A program made the position numbers and the translations under genes. A stretch of 64,000 nucleotides of DNA, from contig NZ_LPWF01000028.1 of assembly GCF_001723305.1 (NCBI RefSeq), positions 62,001 to 126,000 on the forward strand, read 5' to 3'. This stretch comes from Methyloceanibacter superfactus (GTDB lineage Bacteria > Pseudomonadota > Alphaproteobacteria > Rhizobiales > Methyloligellaceae). Below, one piece after another: positions 37,113 through 46,572 of this stretch (the stretch's first letter is position 1; every line of letters starts with the position of its first letter). The notes under the pieces are model-generated. The model was not told where the DNA came from and ran no database searches. It saw nothing but the letters and a program-made list of their open reading frames with translations.

Positions 37113-37275
37113 GTTGGTGGGCTGCGAGGTGCGTTAGGAGCATTTATCCCAGGGCCCTATAAGATCCTATGGGAGCTGACCCTGGCGGGGACTGTGGTCT
37201 CCGTCACTTGGCGCCCACCTACATTACGTAGGGAGACCGGGATCTAAGCTCCGACGGCCATCGCGGCCCTACCAC
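37113..37275 (+). ncRNA. ssrS: 6S RNA
   Basis: About 160-nucleotide regulator of sigma-70 RNA polymerase. Evidence: position directly after zapA, the conserved place in proteobacteria; a TATAGT -10 box at 37102-37107; a long closing stem in which GGTGGGCTGCGAGGTG (from 37117) pairs with wobble to the 3' arm TCGCGGCCCTACC (37261-37273), with GAGC/GCTC inside; an internal GGTCTCC/GGGAGACC pair (37196 and 37231 regions) around a CCTAC/GTAGG hairpin. This is a rod with a central open bubble. Boundaries are accurate to about 10 bases. The usual downstream 5-formyltetrahydrofolate cyclo-ligase gene is missing here. Confidence 0.75.
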
Positions 37276-37369
37276 GCCCCCAAAAATCGCGTCCGCTGGC
37301 GACCCCGCGCCTTTATTGCTGTATTGAGCCCAGAATGATGAACCATCGTCAGCGGATCTGCGGCACGCC

Positions 37370-38193
37370 ATGCGCATTCTGTTTCTAGGCGACGTGGTCG
37401 GCCGGTCGGGCCGCGCGGCCGTGCTCGAAACCTTGCCGAAACTGCGGACGCGCTACGCGGCCGATTTCGTCGTGGTGAACGGCGAGAACGCGGCCGGCGG
37501 CTTCGGCATCTCCGAGCAGATCCTCACCGAGCTGCTCGATGCCGGCGCCGACGTGGTCACCACGGGCAATCACGTCTGGGATCAGCGTGAGACGCTGGTC
37601 TATATCGAGCGCCACGACCGGCTGTTGCGGCCCCTCAACTTCCCGCCCGGCACGCCCGGCAAGGGCGCGGGCCTGTTCAAGGCGGCGAACGGCGCCGAGG
37701 TGCTGGTGGTCAACGCCATGGGCCGGGTGTTCATGGGCGATCTCGACGACCCGTTTCCGGCGATCGAGCGCGAGTTGGACGCTTGCGGGCTGAAGTCCGG
37801 TGCCGATGCGATCCTGATCGACTTTCACGCCGAGGCCACGTCGGAGAAGCAGGCGCTGGCGCATTTCGTCGACGGGCGCGCCACCGCCGTGATCGGCACG
37901 CATACCCATGTGCCGACGGCGGACGAGCAGATCCTGAACGGCGGCACCGCCTATATCAGCGATGCGGGCATGTGCGGCGATTTCGATTCGGTGCTTGGCA
38001 TGGACAAGGAGGAGCCAATCAACCGCTTCCTCACCAAGATCACACGCGGCGCTTTGCGCCGTCCAAGGGCGAGGCGACGGTTTGCGGCGTTGTTATCGAG
38101 GTCGACGATTCGACCGGGCTGGCGCGCGCCATAGCGCCGGTCAGGCTCGGCGGACGACTGTCGCAGACCGAGCCGGCCTCTTGGCTCGCTTGA
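37370..38193 (+). CDS. TIGR00282 family metallophosphoesterase (YmdB-like; one single-base loss)
   Basis: Binuclear-metal phosphodiesterase of the YmdB/TIGR00282 family, cytoplasm; Bacillus YmdB hydrolyses cyclic nucleotides. Seen: MRILFLGDVVGRSGR, VVNGENAAGGFGI, VVTTGNHVWDQRE, IDFHAEATSEK, VIGTHTHVPTADEQILNGGT, and ISDAGMCGDFDSVLGMDKEE. One base is lost near 38051; restored the tail reads FAPSKGEATVCGVVIEVDDS and ends at 38193 (274 residues). It sits between 6S RNA and yebC, as in many members of the order. Confidence 0.92.
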
Positions 38194-38212
38194 GACTTAA
38201 AGTCCAAAAAGC

Positions 38213-38455
38213 CTAGGCTGTGCGCAGCCCGGAATGGGATCCGTTGCCATCCAAGGTTCGGCCATGGGCCAAGAGGCGCTTCAGGCAAGCGATGGCGTCG
38301 TCGAGATGCAGCAGGGCCTGATCGGCATCCAGCGTTTCGTCGTAAAGCACAACGCGGGCACGGGCCACGTGGTCGGCGGCATCGGAGCAGAGCTGCGGGA
38401 GGCTCAGGATCGGCGCTTGCGTTTGGTCGTCGGCTGATTTCCGTTTCGGCGTCAT
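38213..38455 (-). CDS. Hypothetical small protein, 80 residues
   Basis: Seen: a short polar leader (MTPKRKSADDQTQ), then a predicted helical domain LPQLCSDAADHVARARVVLY, DETLDADQALLHLDDAIACL, KRLLAHGRTL, resembling four-helix or TPR-like small cytoplasmic proteins. It is convergent with the TIGR00282 gene with a 20-base gap. I do not recognise a family. Codon use is in line with the neighbours, and the plus-strand alternative in the same place is less convincing. Confidence 0.5.
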   Translation of the reverse strand: MTPKRKSADDQTQAPILSLPQLCSDAADHVARARVVLYDETLDADQALLHLDDAIACLKRLLAHGRTLDGNGSHSGLRTA

Positions 38456-38605
38456 CGTCCCCGTTCCCCCTCGTTACGCGGCCCCAAGTCTTTGGTTATC
38501 GCGGGATTAGGGTTAAAGCTTCGCTAAATCGCGGAAAGGTTGGGCGCGGGACACTTCCAGCCCCGGTCTTGACCGCAAAGGCCGCAAACGACTAGGGATC
38601 AGGCC

Positions 38606-39355
38606 ATGGCTGGCCATTCGAAATTCAAGAACATCCAATTCCGCAAGGGCGCGCAGGACAAGAGGCGCGCCAAGCTGTTCTCCAAGCTCGGCCGCGAGAT
38701 CACCGCGGCGGCGAAAATGGGGCTGCCCGATCCGACCCATGACGCGCGCCTCAGGACGGCGGTCGCCGCCGCGCGCGTCCAGAACATGCCCAAGGACAAT
38801 ATCGAGCGGGCCATCAAGAAGAGCCAGGAAGCCGGCGGCGCCAATTACGAAGAGGTGCGCTACGAGGGCTTTGCCTTGGGCGGCGTCGGCGTCATCGTCG
38901 AGGCACTGACCGACAACCGCAACCGCACCGCCAGCGAGGTGCGTTCGATCTTCTCCAAGTTCGGCGGCAATCTGGGTGAGACCGGCGCGGTATCGTTCAA
39001 TTTCGACCGGCTTGGCGCGATCGAGTTCGAGGCTGACAAGGCCACCGCCGACGAGATGCTGGAAGCGGCCATCGAGGCCGGCGGCGACGACGTCGAATCG
39101 GGGGAGGAGGGCCATACGGTCTACTGCAACCCCGAGGAGCTGCACGAGGTGGCCAAGGCGCTGGAGGAGCGCTTCGGCGAGCCGCGGGCCATTCAGATTT
39201 TGTGGCGGTCGAAGGTCGACGTGCCGATCGACGAGGAAGCGGGCGAGAAACTCCTGCGCATGATCGATGCGCTGGAGGAGTCCGACGACGTGCAGCAGGT
39301 CTACGCCAATTTCGACATGGACGAGGATGTGTTCCAGAAGCTGTCCGCCGCGTGA
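38606..39355 (+). CDS. yebC: YebC/PmpR family DNA-binding regulator
   Basis: Probable transcriptional regulator or translation factor of the YebC family, 249 residues. Seen: [100 protein letters not shown]. Full length. In most relatives ruvC follows directly; here a 12-kb module separates them. The next gene, dgkA, begins 14 bases after its stop. Confidence 0.95.
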   Translation: MAGHSKFKNIQFRKGAQDKRRAKLFSKLGREITAAAKMGLPDPTHDARLRTAVAAARVQNMPKDNIERAIKKSQEAGGANYEEVRYEGFALGGVGVIVEALTDNRNRTASEVRSIFSKFGGNLGETGAVSFNFDRLGAIEFEADKATADEMLEAAIEAGGDDVESGEEGHTVYCNPEELHEVAKALEERFGEPRAIQILWRSKVDVPIDEEAGEKLLRMIDALEESDDVQQVYANFDMDEDVFQKLSAA

Positions 39356-39369
39356 GCCGGAAACGACCC

Positions 39370-39795
39370 ATGGATACAAGACCCTCGCAGGACACCGAGT
39401 ACAAGCATTTGCGGGCGCAGCCGGCGCTGCCGGGTAAAGGCGGGCTGGCGCGCATCGGTGCGGCGTTCTGGAACACGGTCGGGGGCTTCCGCGAGGGGCT
39501 GAAGACCGAGGCGGCCATCAAGCAAGAGGTGGCGATCGCCGTCATCGCCTTGCCGATGTCGTTCCTCATCGCCACCAATGTGTGGATCTGGGTGGCGATG
39601 ATGGGCAGCTTGATCCTGCTACTCGCGGTCGAGTTCCTCAACACCGCCATCGAGCGCCTGTGCAATCATCTGCACCCCGGCAAGCACGACGCCATCAAGG
39701 TCACCAAGGATCTCGCCTCGGCCGGCGTGTTCTGCGTCATCGCCATCGCCGGCCTGATCTGGCTCGCGGCGATCGTCTCGCGGTTCTGGGTGTGA
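39370..39795 (+). CDS. dgkA: Diacylglycerol kinase
   Basis: Integral membrane kinase of 141 residues that recycles diacylglycerol to phosphatidic acid. Seen: an N-terminal polar extension of about 30 residues, amphipathic helix IGAAFWNTVGGFREGLKTEA, three membrane helices, catalytic signature LAVEFLNTAIERLCNHLHPG, and HDAIKVTKDLASAGVF. The start ATG 39370 is 14 bases after yebC. The stop overlaps the next GTG start by 4 bases. Confidence 0.93.
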   Translation: MDTRPSQDTEYKHLRAQPALPGKGGLARIGAAFWNTVGGFREGLKTEAAIKQEVAIAVIALPMSFLIATNVWIWVAMMGSLILLLAVEFLNTAIERLCNHLHPGKHDAIKVTKDLASAGVFCVIAIAGLIWLAAIVSRFWV

Positions 39796-40640
39796 CCAGC
39801 GCTGCAAACTGGCAGCTCCGCGACTCCGAGGAGATCATCACCGGCAACGACGCGTTGCTCGGACAGACGCATTGTCTCGTCGCTATGACGCGCATGCGCA
39901 ATGAGGCGCTGATCCTGCCCGACACGCTCGATCATCTGAGCAGCCAAGTGGATGCTATCGTCGCTTACGACGATGCGAGCACCGACGATACGGTGGCAAT
40001 CCTGCGCGCGCACCCGAAGGTCGCACTGATCGTCGCCAATCGGTCGTGGGAGGAAGATGTGGTGGCGCGCAAAGCCGCCGAAGCGCGTCATCGCGGTCTG
40101 CTGCTCGACATGGCGCGGCGCCAACTGCCGCATGACTGGATGCTATGCTTCGACCCCGACGAGCGGGTGACGTGCCACTTGCGTGATTATGTGGCGGGCT
40201 TGAGCGATGCGGATTGCGACGCGGTGCGGGTGCAACTCTTCGACGCCTATCTGACGCCCGAGGATCACGCGCCTTACACGCCGGATCGCGAACTGCTTCA
40301 CTTCCGCCGCTTCTACGGTCCGGAGCAGCGGGACATTCTCATGCTGTGGCGCAACCGCCAGGAGATCGGTTTTGCCGAAGGGCATGGCCGCACGCCTCAA
40401 GGCACGACGGTCGTCAAGACCGACCTCTATTGCCAGCACTACGGCAAATCGCTGTCCGTCGCCCATTGGGAAGAGACCTGCGACTATTACATCCGCCATT
40501 TTCCCTATGAAACCTACGGAAAGAAATGGGAGGCGCGGAAGGGCCAGGGCATCCACACCGAGTCCGATTTCGAGCGTCCACTTTACGAATGGGGCGAAGC
40601 CCTGTTCGCCAACGCGGTGCCGATGGCGGGCGCCAAATAG
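39792..40640 (+). CDS. Glycosyltransferase family 2 protein
   Basis: GT-A-fold glycosyltransferase, 282 residues, cytoplasmic. Seen: MTRMRNEALILPDTLDHLSS, VDAIVAYDDASTDDTVAILR (nucleotide-sugar binding), metal-binding DxD-like FDPDERVT, and a C-terminal half with YGPEQRDILMLWRNRQEIGF and KTDLYCQHYGK. GTG 39792 overlaps the dgkA stop (GTGA), so the pair is coupled. The acceptor is unknown; the location suggests envelope glycan or lipid glycosylation. Confidence 0.85.
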   Translation: MTSAANWQLRDSEEIITGNDALLGQTHCLVAMTRMRNEALILPDTLDHLSSQVDAIVAYDDASTDDTVAILRAHPKVALIVANRSWEEDVVARKAAEARHRGLLLDMARRQLPHDWMLCFDPDERVTCHLRDYVAGLSDADCDAVRVQLFDAYLTPEDHAPYTPDRELLHFRRFYGPEQRDILMLWRNRQEIGFAEGHGRTPQGTTVVKTDLYCQHYGKSLSVAHWEETCDYYIRHFPYETYGKKWEARKGQGIHTESDFERPLYEWGEALFANAVPMAGAK

Positions 40641-40763
40641 GGCCGTGGCGCGCTTCCAAGCTGGCTGACCTATGCCAGACCATTTGCCAAGTGTTCTTGG
40701 GGTGGTGCCAAAGTTGCCGTAATCGCCGGTTAGGCCAGGGGATTATCGATCCGAGGGAAACGG

Positions 40764-41324
40764 ATGCTGCCGCGCAAGATCATCGTACGCTCGTTGTTGT
40801 TCGTTGTCGCCGTGAGCGGGGTTTATGCCCTGTACATGGTCGCCACGGGCAACTTCCACACGGTCATCGCCGGGGAGCTTTACCGGTCGGCGCGTCCTTC
40901 TGCGGAACAGATTGCCAGCTGGCACGAGCGATACGGAATCAAGACCATCCTGAATCTGCAAGGCGCCCATCCGGAGGCCGACTGGTATCGCGAGGAAGAG
41001 GCGGCGGCCAAGGCCCACGGCATCAAGCTCATCAACTACAAGCTGTCGGCCAAGCGGGATGTGTCGGCCGCGCAGCTGGAGGACTTGCTCGCTCTCATGT
41101 CGAATGCCGAGCGCCCCCTCCTCATCCATTGCCGCAGCGGGGCGGATCGCACGGGCCTGGTTTCGGCTTTCTATGTGGCAGGCATCGCCGGCGGCTCCGA
41201 ACTCTACGCCGAGTTTCAGCTGACTCCCTATTTCGGCCACTTCCCGTTCGAGTTCATGCAATTCTACGCGATGGATCGGTCCTTCGAGGCGCTCGAGGCG
41301 CGTCTCGGCTTCCCGGACTCCTGA
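40764..41324 (+). CDS. Membrane-anchored protein tyrosine/dual-specificity phosphatase
   Basis: Cysteine-dependent phosphatase of 186 residues. Seen: N-terminal anchor IIVRSLLFVVAVSGVYALYM, then the DSP fold with LYRSARPSAEQIASWHERYG, IKTILNLQG, and the active-site loop HCRSGADRTG (C123, R129); the general acid is likely in the HPEADWYREE loop. Such enzymes (SiaP, Tyr-phosphatase-like) act on polysaccharide-linked or protein phosphotyrosine. It ends at a bidirectional terminator. Confidence 0.88.
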   Translation: MLPRKIIVRSLLFVVAVSGVYALYMVATGNFHTVIAGELYRSARPSAEQIASWHERYGIKTILNLQGAHPEADWYREEEAAAKAHGIKLINYKLSAKRDVSAAQLEDLLALMSNAERPLLIHCRSGADRTGLVSAFYVAGIAGGSELYAEFQLTPYFGHFPFEFMQFYAMDRSFEALEARLGFPDS

Positions 41325-41360
41325 GCCGGTCTTGCAAGAGACCTTGCCTTCGAAATGAAA

Positions 41361-41391
41361 AGAGGCGGGAGCGTTTGGCTCCCGCCTCTTT
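41361..41391. terminator. Bidirectional terminator between convergent genes
   Basis: Perfect 12-base stem (41361-41372 with 41378-41389, loop GTTTG). On the plus strand it is followed by TTCGCTT; on the minus strand by TTTTCATTT. It separates the phosphatase gene from the convergent Spy-like gene. Confidence 0.85.
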
Positions 41392-41423
41392 CGCTTCTAG
41401 CCGCGGAGAGTATCGGCTAGCGC

Positions 41424-42125
41424 TTAGAGCGAATCGTCGTTGTCATCGCCATCGTCGTCATCGCCACCGGGGGGCTCCGGCGCTGCGGACGGGGCCGCAT
41501 CGGGAGCGGGCTTGCCGGCATTCGGTCCGCCGTCGCGGGGGCCCTGACCGTGGTGGCCCTTGCCATGAGGTCCGCGTTGCCAGCCATGAGCCTGGGCCAT
41601 CTTTGCGCGCAGGCGGGCTTCGATCGCCTTGACCTTGTCGAGTTGCTCGGGCGTCAGCGTGGTGCGGAGCTTGGCGATCGCGGTCTTCAACGCCTCGGCG
41701 CTCTTGGCCCGCTCGATGGTGTTGTCGGCGAGACGTTCGGCCATCGCGAAGGGCTCGGCATCCGGCGCCATCATGCGGGGACCCGGACCGCCCGGGCCGC
41801 CAGGGCCCATGCCCATCATCGGCCGCTTCATGGTGGCTTGCAGGGCATCGGTGAAGTCGCGCCAGTCATCGAGCTGATTGGCGCGAATGCCGATCTCCGT
41901 CTCCATGACGCTCAGCTTCTTGGCGAGGCCGTCGGGGCCGCGCATGCCATGCTTGCCGCCGTGTCGATTGCACATCTTCTTGCCGCCATGGTGCTTGCCC
42001 ATGCCGGGCTTGCTCCATTCGCTACGGTTATCGCTGTCGGCGAATGCCGTGGTCACCGCGGTCAACCCGGCGACGCCGAGCACGGCGACGACGGCGAGAG
42101 CGGCAAACTTCGGGGGGTACTTCAT
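41424..42125 (-). CDS. Periplasmic Spy/CpxP-like LTXXQ protein, His/Met/Asp-rich
   Basis: Exported protein of 233 residues. Seen: signal peptide (FAALAVVAVLGVAGLTAVTT, cleavage near AFA-DS), then a His-rich stretch (KHHGGKKMCNRHGGKHGMRG), the LTXXQ-type helices (VMETEIGIRANQLDDWRDFT, LRTTLTPEQLDKVKAIEARL), a Met/Gly/Pro-rich insert (RPMMGMGPGGPGGPGPRMM), and an acidic end (GGDDDDGDDNDDSL). These suggest metal binding, copper or zinc, plus a chaperone-like core. It is divergent from the two-component operon at 42323, which may regulate it. Confidence 0.82.
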   Translation of the reverse strand: MKYPPKFAALAVVAVLGVAGLTAVTTAFADSDNRSEWSKPGMGKHHGGKKMCNRHGGKHGMRGPDGLAKKLSVMETEIGIRANQLDDWRDFTDALQATMKRPMMGMGPGGPGGPGPRMMAPDAEPFAMAERLADNTIERAKSAEALKTAIAKLRTTLTPEQLDKVKAIEARLRAKMAQAHGWQRGPHGKGHHGQGPRDGGPNAGKPAPDAAPSAAPEPPGGDDDDGDDNDDSL

Positions 42126-42322
42126 TGAGCCAGCATCCTCAGTTGTTGGTGTCTGACGATTTTTCTACGGGCGGATCGTTGCGATTATTGGTCTTCGCAT
42201 GTCCGAACGTTGCCGCCCTGGCGAGTTTTGTTGCGAAACATTGCTGGTCCGGGCGGCGTGCGTTTCGGTTACAAAAATCTTCTTCTCGCCAGAGCCCAAG
42301 AGGCTAGAAGGAAGCCGATCAG

Positions 42323-43050
42323 ATGACCGCGACCACACCCCGCATACTCGTCTCGACGACGACCCGGAGATCCGCAAGCTTTTGGCGCGCTATGTGGAGA
42401 GCCAGGGATTTCGCGTGCTGCTCGCCGCGAATTGCCGCGAGCTGCGCGATCAACTGGCGACCCACCACGTCGACCTCATCGTGCTCGACGTGATGCTGCC
42501 TGACGGGTCCGGCCTCGACATGTGCCGGGACTTGCGGGCGCAGCGATCGAACGTGCCCATCATTCTGCTGACGGCGCTCAAAGAGGATGTGGACCGCATT
42601 ATCGGCCTGGAGATCGGTGCCGACGACTATCTCGGCAAGCCGTTCAATCCGCGCGAGCTCATCGCCCGGGTTCGGGCGGTACTGCGCCGGCGGGCCGATC
42701 TGCCGCCGGAGCCGAGCGAGGTGAAGGTCTACCGCTTTGAGGGATTCACGGCGGACCCGCAGACAAGACGGGTGATCGCGCCGGGCCGCGGCGATATCGA
42801 GCTGACCGGCGCGGAGTTCGATCTGCTCAAGACATTTCTCGACCGGCCCGGCCGCGTCCTGTCGCGCGATCAATTGCTCGATCTGACGCGCGGCCGCGAC
42901 GGCGACGGCTTCGACCGGTCGATCGACGTTCTGGTCAGCCGGCTGCGCCGCAAGCTGGGCGGGGACGATGTCCCGCAATTGCTCAAGACGGTGCGCAATG
43001 GCGGCTATCAGCTTGCGGTGAAAGTCGACACCGAGGACGACCAACAGTGA
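42323..43050 (+). CDS. OmpR-family response regulator (one single-base loss)
   Basis: DNA-binding regulator of 242 residues. Seen: receiver with DDDPEIRKLL, phospho-acceptor D56 in IVLDVMLPDG, LLTALKED and GADDYLGKPF; winged helix with ELTGAEFDLLKTFLDRPGRV, LSRDQLLDLTRGRDGDGFDR, SIDVLVSRLRRKLG. One G is lost near 42352: the true N-terminus MTATTPRILVVDDDPE starts at ATG 42323, after AGAAGGAAG. It overlaps the histidine kinase gene by four bases. An OmpR/PhoB-type partner. Confidence 0.93.
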
Positions 43051-44306
43051 ATACGCTCCGCGTAAAATTTGCCTTGTTGCTTGTTATCGCGATCGTCTCG
43101 GTCGTGGGCCTGCTGACGGTCGTGCTGTTCTATCTGCTCGGGCCCCCGACGCGCTCGGAGCGCGCGATCGAGGGTGTCGTGCGGCAGGTGGAGATGGTGC
43201 TCAAGCTCACGAGCAGCGGTCTCGACGGCGTGACGCTGGCGGACGGGCCGGCAGGCGGGCGCTTGTATGAGCGCACGACGGAGGCCTTGCGTGAGACTCT
43301 GAAGAAGCGCGGGATCGATCTTCCGGTGACGATCTCGCGGCAGGGCCACCACGCCCCGCTCATCGTGTCCGTGCCCATCGGCGATAAGGGCTGGCTCTGG
43401 ATGCCGACCTCAGGCATGCCGCCGCCAGGCCCCCCCTGGAAGGCACTGTTTCGCTGGCTCATGCTGATCGCGCTCGGTGCGACCGTAATCGCCGTGTTCG
43501 TCGCCAATCGCATGGTGCGGCCGCTGGTCTTCCTTGAGAACGCCGTGGCCTCCGTCGGTGCCGACGGAATGCTGCCGGAATTGCCCGAGCGCGGGCCGGC
43601 CGAGGTGCGGGCGACGGCCAAGGCGCTCAACTCGCTGTCGACCCGTCTCAAGCGCGCCATGGAAAGCCGGATGCGCTTGGTGGCGGCCGCCGGGCACGAC
43701 ATGCGCACGCCGATCACGCGCATGCGGCTCCGGGCCGAGTTCGTCACCGACGAGGACGAGCGCGGGAAGTGGCTCAACGATCTCGACGAGCTCGAGCGCA
43801 TCGCCGACAGCGCGATCATGCTGGTGCGCGAGGAGACGGGGGCCGCCGCGCCCGAGCTGGTGCGGCTCGATGAGCTGGTCAGCGATATCGGCGCGGATCT
43901 GAGAGAGCAGAATCTCGACGTGACGATCGAGGACGTGCAGCCGGTGACGGTGCGGGTCAGCCGCTTCAAGCTCAATCGCGCGCTGCGCAATCTCATCATC
44001 AACGCGGCCACGCACGGCGTTCGCGCGCGGGTCAGCGTCAATGCGCCCAACGGGCCGATGGCGCGCATCGTCATCGCGGATGGCGGGCCCGGCATTCCAC
44101 CCGCCGTGATCGATCAGGTGTTCGAGCCGTTCTTCCGCGCCGATCCGGCGCGCCGGCAGGACATTCCGGGCGCGGGGCTCGGCCTCACCATCGCGCGGGA
44201 GCTCGTGCAACGCGCCGGCGGCAACATTAGTATTGCCAACGGTCCTGGCGGCGGCTTGGTGCAGGTGGTGGAATTGCCCAAGGCCGTGGAAACCGAGCCT
44301 GCCTAG
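43047..44306 (+). CDS. Sensor histidine kinase with HAMP domain
   Basis: Inner-membrane kinase of 419 residues, partner of the preceding regulator. Seen: helix 1 (about 8-31), a short periplasmic domain of about 95 residues, helix 2 (about 135-153), HAMP (RMVRPLVFLENAVASVGADG), dimerisation/phosphorylation helix with AAGHDMRTPITRMRLRAEF (His217), N-box LIINAATHG, G1 DGGPGIPP, and G2 GAGLGLTIAREL. All catalytic motifs are complete. EnvZ/CpxA-like in plan, fitting an envelope signal. Confidence 0.93.
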   Translation: MNTLRVKFALLLVIAIVSVVGLLTVVLFYLLGPPTRSERAIEGVVRQVEMVLKLTSSGLDGVTLADGPAGGRLYERTTEALRETLKKRGIDLPVTISRQGHHAPLIVSVPIGDKGWLWMPTSGMPPPGPPWKALFRWLMLIALGATVIAVFVANRMVRPLVFLENAVASVGADGMLPELPERGPAEVRATAKALNSLSTRLKRAMESRMRLVAAAGHDMRTPITRMRLRAEFVTDEDERGKWLNDLDELERIADSAIMLVREETGAAAPELVRLDELVSDIGADLREQNLDVTIEDVQPVTVRVSRFKLNRALRNLIINAATHGVRARVSVNAPNGPMARIVIADGGPGIPPAVIDQVFEPFFRADPARRQDIPGAGLGLTIARELVQRAGGNISIANGPGGGLVQVVELPKAVETEPA

Positions 44307-44399
44307 GGAACGCTTTCGCCGACGACGAATTGATCTCGCTCAGGGCACAAAAGTGGCCCAGCATGGAGGTTAAGGCGTTCGAAGAGGAGGACGTTCCCT

Positions 44400-44582
44400 A
44401 TGGATATGAACGAAATCCACGATTACGCGCGGCGCTTCATCGGCACCCATGGTGACAAGGCGGAAGTCGAGGCCGCGCAGAAAGTCGCCGAATGCGAAAA
44501 GCTGGGTGAAAAGCATCACGCTGAAGATTGGCGCCGGATCCAGGCCGCGATCAAAGAGATGCGCGGGCCTCATGCCAGTTGA
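44400..44582 (+). CDS. Conserved-looking small protein of 60 residues
   Basis: Cytoplasmic, helical and charged: MNEIHDYARRFIGTHGDKAE, VEAAQKVAECEKLGEKHHAE, DWRRIQAAIKEMRGP. A strong GAGGAGG lies 10 bases before its ATG. I recall similar short proteins in Hyphomicrobiales near signalling genes but no named family. It is convergent with the GGDEF-EAL gene with a 12-base gap. Confidence 0.65.
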   Translation: MDMNEIHDYARRFIGTHGDKAEVEAAQKVAECEKLGEKHHAEDWRRIQAAIKEMRGPHAS

Positions 44583-44594
44583 GGGGCTTGACCT

Positions 44595-46459
44595 CTAGGC
44601 GCTGGCAGCAAACGGGCTGACGTCTTCGTCGAGCGCGGCGGCGTCAATCATGGCGGACTCGCTGCTTCGCGGCCAGCGGGCGAGACCGTGATGGGGATCG
44701 CCGCAGATCAGCCCCATCATCTCGTCCGCCGGGATCGGGCGTCCGAACAGATAGCCTTGGGCGCTCTCGCAGCCGAGCTCGCGCAGCCGTTTGCGCTGTT
44801 CCTCCTTCTCGACCCCTTCCGCCGTGACCTCGAGGCTGAAGCTCTCGGCGAGATAGGCGATGGCGCGCACCACGGCTGCGTCCTCGGAATCGGCGCAGAG
44901 ATTGTGAACGAAGCTCTGATCGATCTTGAGCCGGCTCAAGGGGAAGCGCTTCAACAGGCTGAGCGAGGCGAAGCCGGTCCCGTAATCGTCGAAGGCAATA
45001 CCCACGCCCAGATCGCGCAGCTCCCGCAACGGAGCGACCATGGTGTCGCCTTGCTGGAGGAAGATGTTCTCGGTGATCTCGAGCTCGAGGGCCGCCGGCG
45101 GCAGGGCGTTCTCTTCCAGGGCGCGGACGACGGCCGAACGAAGCTGGCCGCGGCGCAGCTGGGCGCCGAAGAGATTGACGCTCACCCGGAAGTGGTCCGG
45201 CCCCAAGTCGTGGATTTTGCGCGCCTGGGCCGCCGCCGCTTGAATCGCCCAGTCGCCGACGATTGGGGCAAGCGCGCCGCGCTCGAGGACATTGAGGAAA
45301 GCGCCCGGCGCGAGAAGTCCGTGCTGCGGTGCCGCCAGCGCAGCAGCGCCTCCACGCCGACGACGCGATAGTCGGCGAGCCTCACCTGGGGCTGGTAGAA
45401 AAGTTCCAACTGGTCCGTGGCCACAGCATGGCGCAGCTCTTGATCGCAATGACGCCGCGCGAGCGCCGCCTGCCTGAGCATCGGCTGGAACACGCAATAG
45501 CCTTTGCGCGGCTCCGCCTTGGCTTGATACAGAGCCAGATCGGCGCTGGAGAGGAGGTCCTCGGCGTCTTGGCCGTGGCTGGGGCTGAGCGCGATGCCGA
45601 TGCTGAGGCCGAGAAAGGACTCTTGTCCCTCCCAGACGAGCGGTAGGCGAAACGCGCGGAGCAGCCGGTCGCAGAGTTCCGCCGCCCGGACCGGATCGGC
45701 GACATCGGAAATGATCACGGCGAACTCGTCGCCGCCGAGCCGGCCGACCATGCCCTCATCGCCCACGCAACTCTTGATGCGCTCGCCGGCCGCCCTGAGG
45801 ATGCTGTCGCCGGCCGCATGACCCAAGCTGTCGTTGACCTCCTTGAAGCCGTCTAGGTCGAGCATGAGCACGGTGAGCGGCGTTTGCGAGCCGGTGGCTT
45901 CGGTGAGGTGGTTGCGCAGCGTGATGCGATTTGGGAGTCCGGTCAGGCTGTCGTAGTGCGCGAGCCTCTCTAGGTTCTCTTGCGACTTGCGGCGCTCGCT
46001 GATGTCGCGGGTGATCTTGGCGAAGCCGATCAGCTCGCCCGTCTCATCGCGAATGGTGTCCACCACCACATGGGCCCAGAAGCGCGTGCCGTCCTTGCGG
46101 GCGCGCCAGCCCTCTGATTCGAAGCGGCCTTCTGCGGCGGCCGTTGCCAGGATCTTCTCCGGCAAGCCGTTTTGGCGATCCTCGTCGACGAAGAACCGGC
46201 GGAAGTGCTGGCCGATGATTTCCGCGGGCTTGTAACCCTTGAACCGCTGCGCGCCGAGGTTCCAATTGGTCACGATTCCTTGCGGATCGAGCATGTAGAT
46301 GGCGTAGTCGGTGATGTTCTCGACGAGGAGTTGAAACGGGTTCCTGGTCGCGCCGAAAGGACCGGTGCCCTGCCCGACAGGGGCCTTGCCATGCCCGACA
46401 GGGGTCTTGCCCAGATCGCCAGCGGCCATCTTGGGTTTGCTTTTTCCTCTTTTCGCCAT
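44595..46459 (-). CDS. PAS-GGDEF-EAL cyclic-di-GMP enzyme (one single-base loss)
   Basis: Protein of 621 residues with a sensor and both c-di-GMP domains, no membrane helix. Seen: PAS at about 38-160 (NITDYAIYMLDPQGIVTNWN, GYKPAEIIGQHFRRFF); GGDEF at about 165-330 with intact GGDEF at 242-246; EAL at about 345-600, with EALLRWR at about 370, ELEITENIF, FDDYGTGFASLSLLKRFP, IDQSFV and EGVEKEEQ. Both enzymatic sites look active. One C is lost near 45330 (restored: RWRHPQHGLLAPGAFL). The start ATG 46459 lies before a basic leader. Confidence 0.9.
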
Positions 46460-46572
46460 GGGCCGATATCAGCCCATACGACCTTTCGGCTAAGTTGACG
46501 GCATGGCGACAAGTCTCACGATCTCGCGATTTTCGGCAAGGCATTTGGCCGCTGTCGCGGCCGGCAGCGCCT

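Noticed and set aside
37060-37137. zapA C-terminal extension of about 20 residues
   Set aside because: It results from one lost base; the restored frame stops at 37079, before the 6S RNA promoter.
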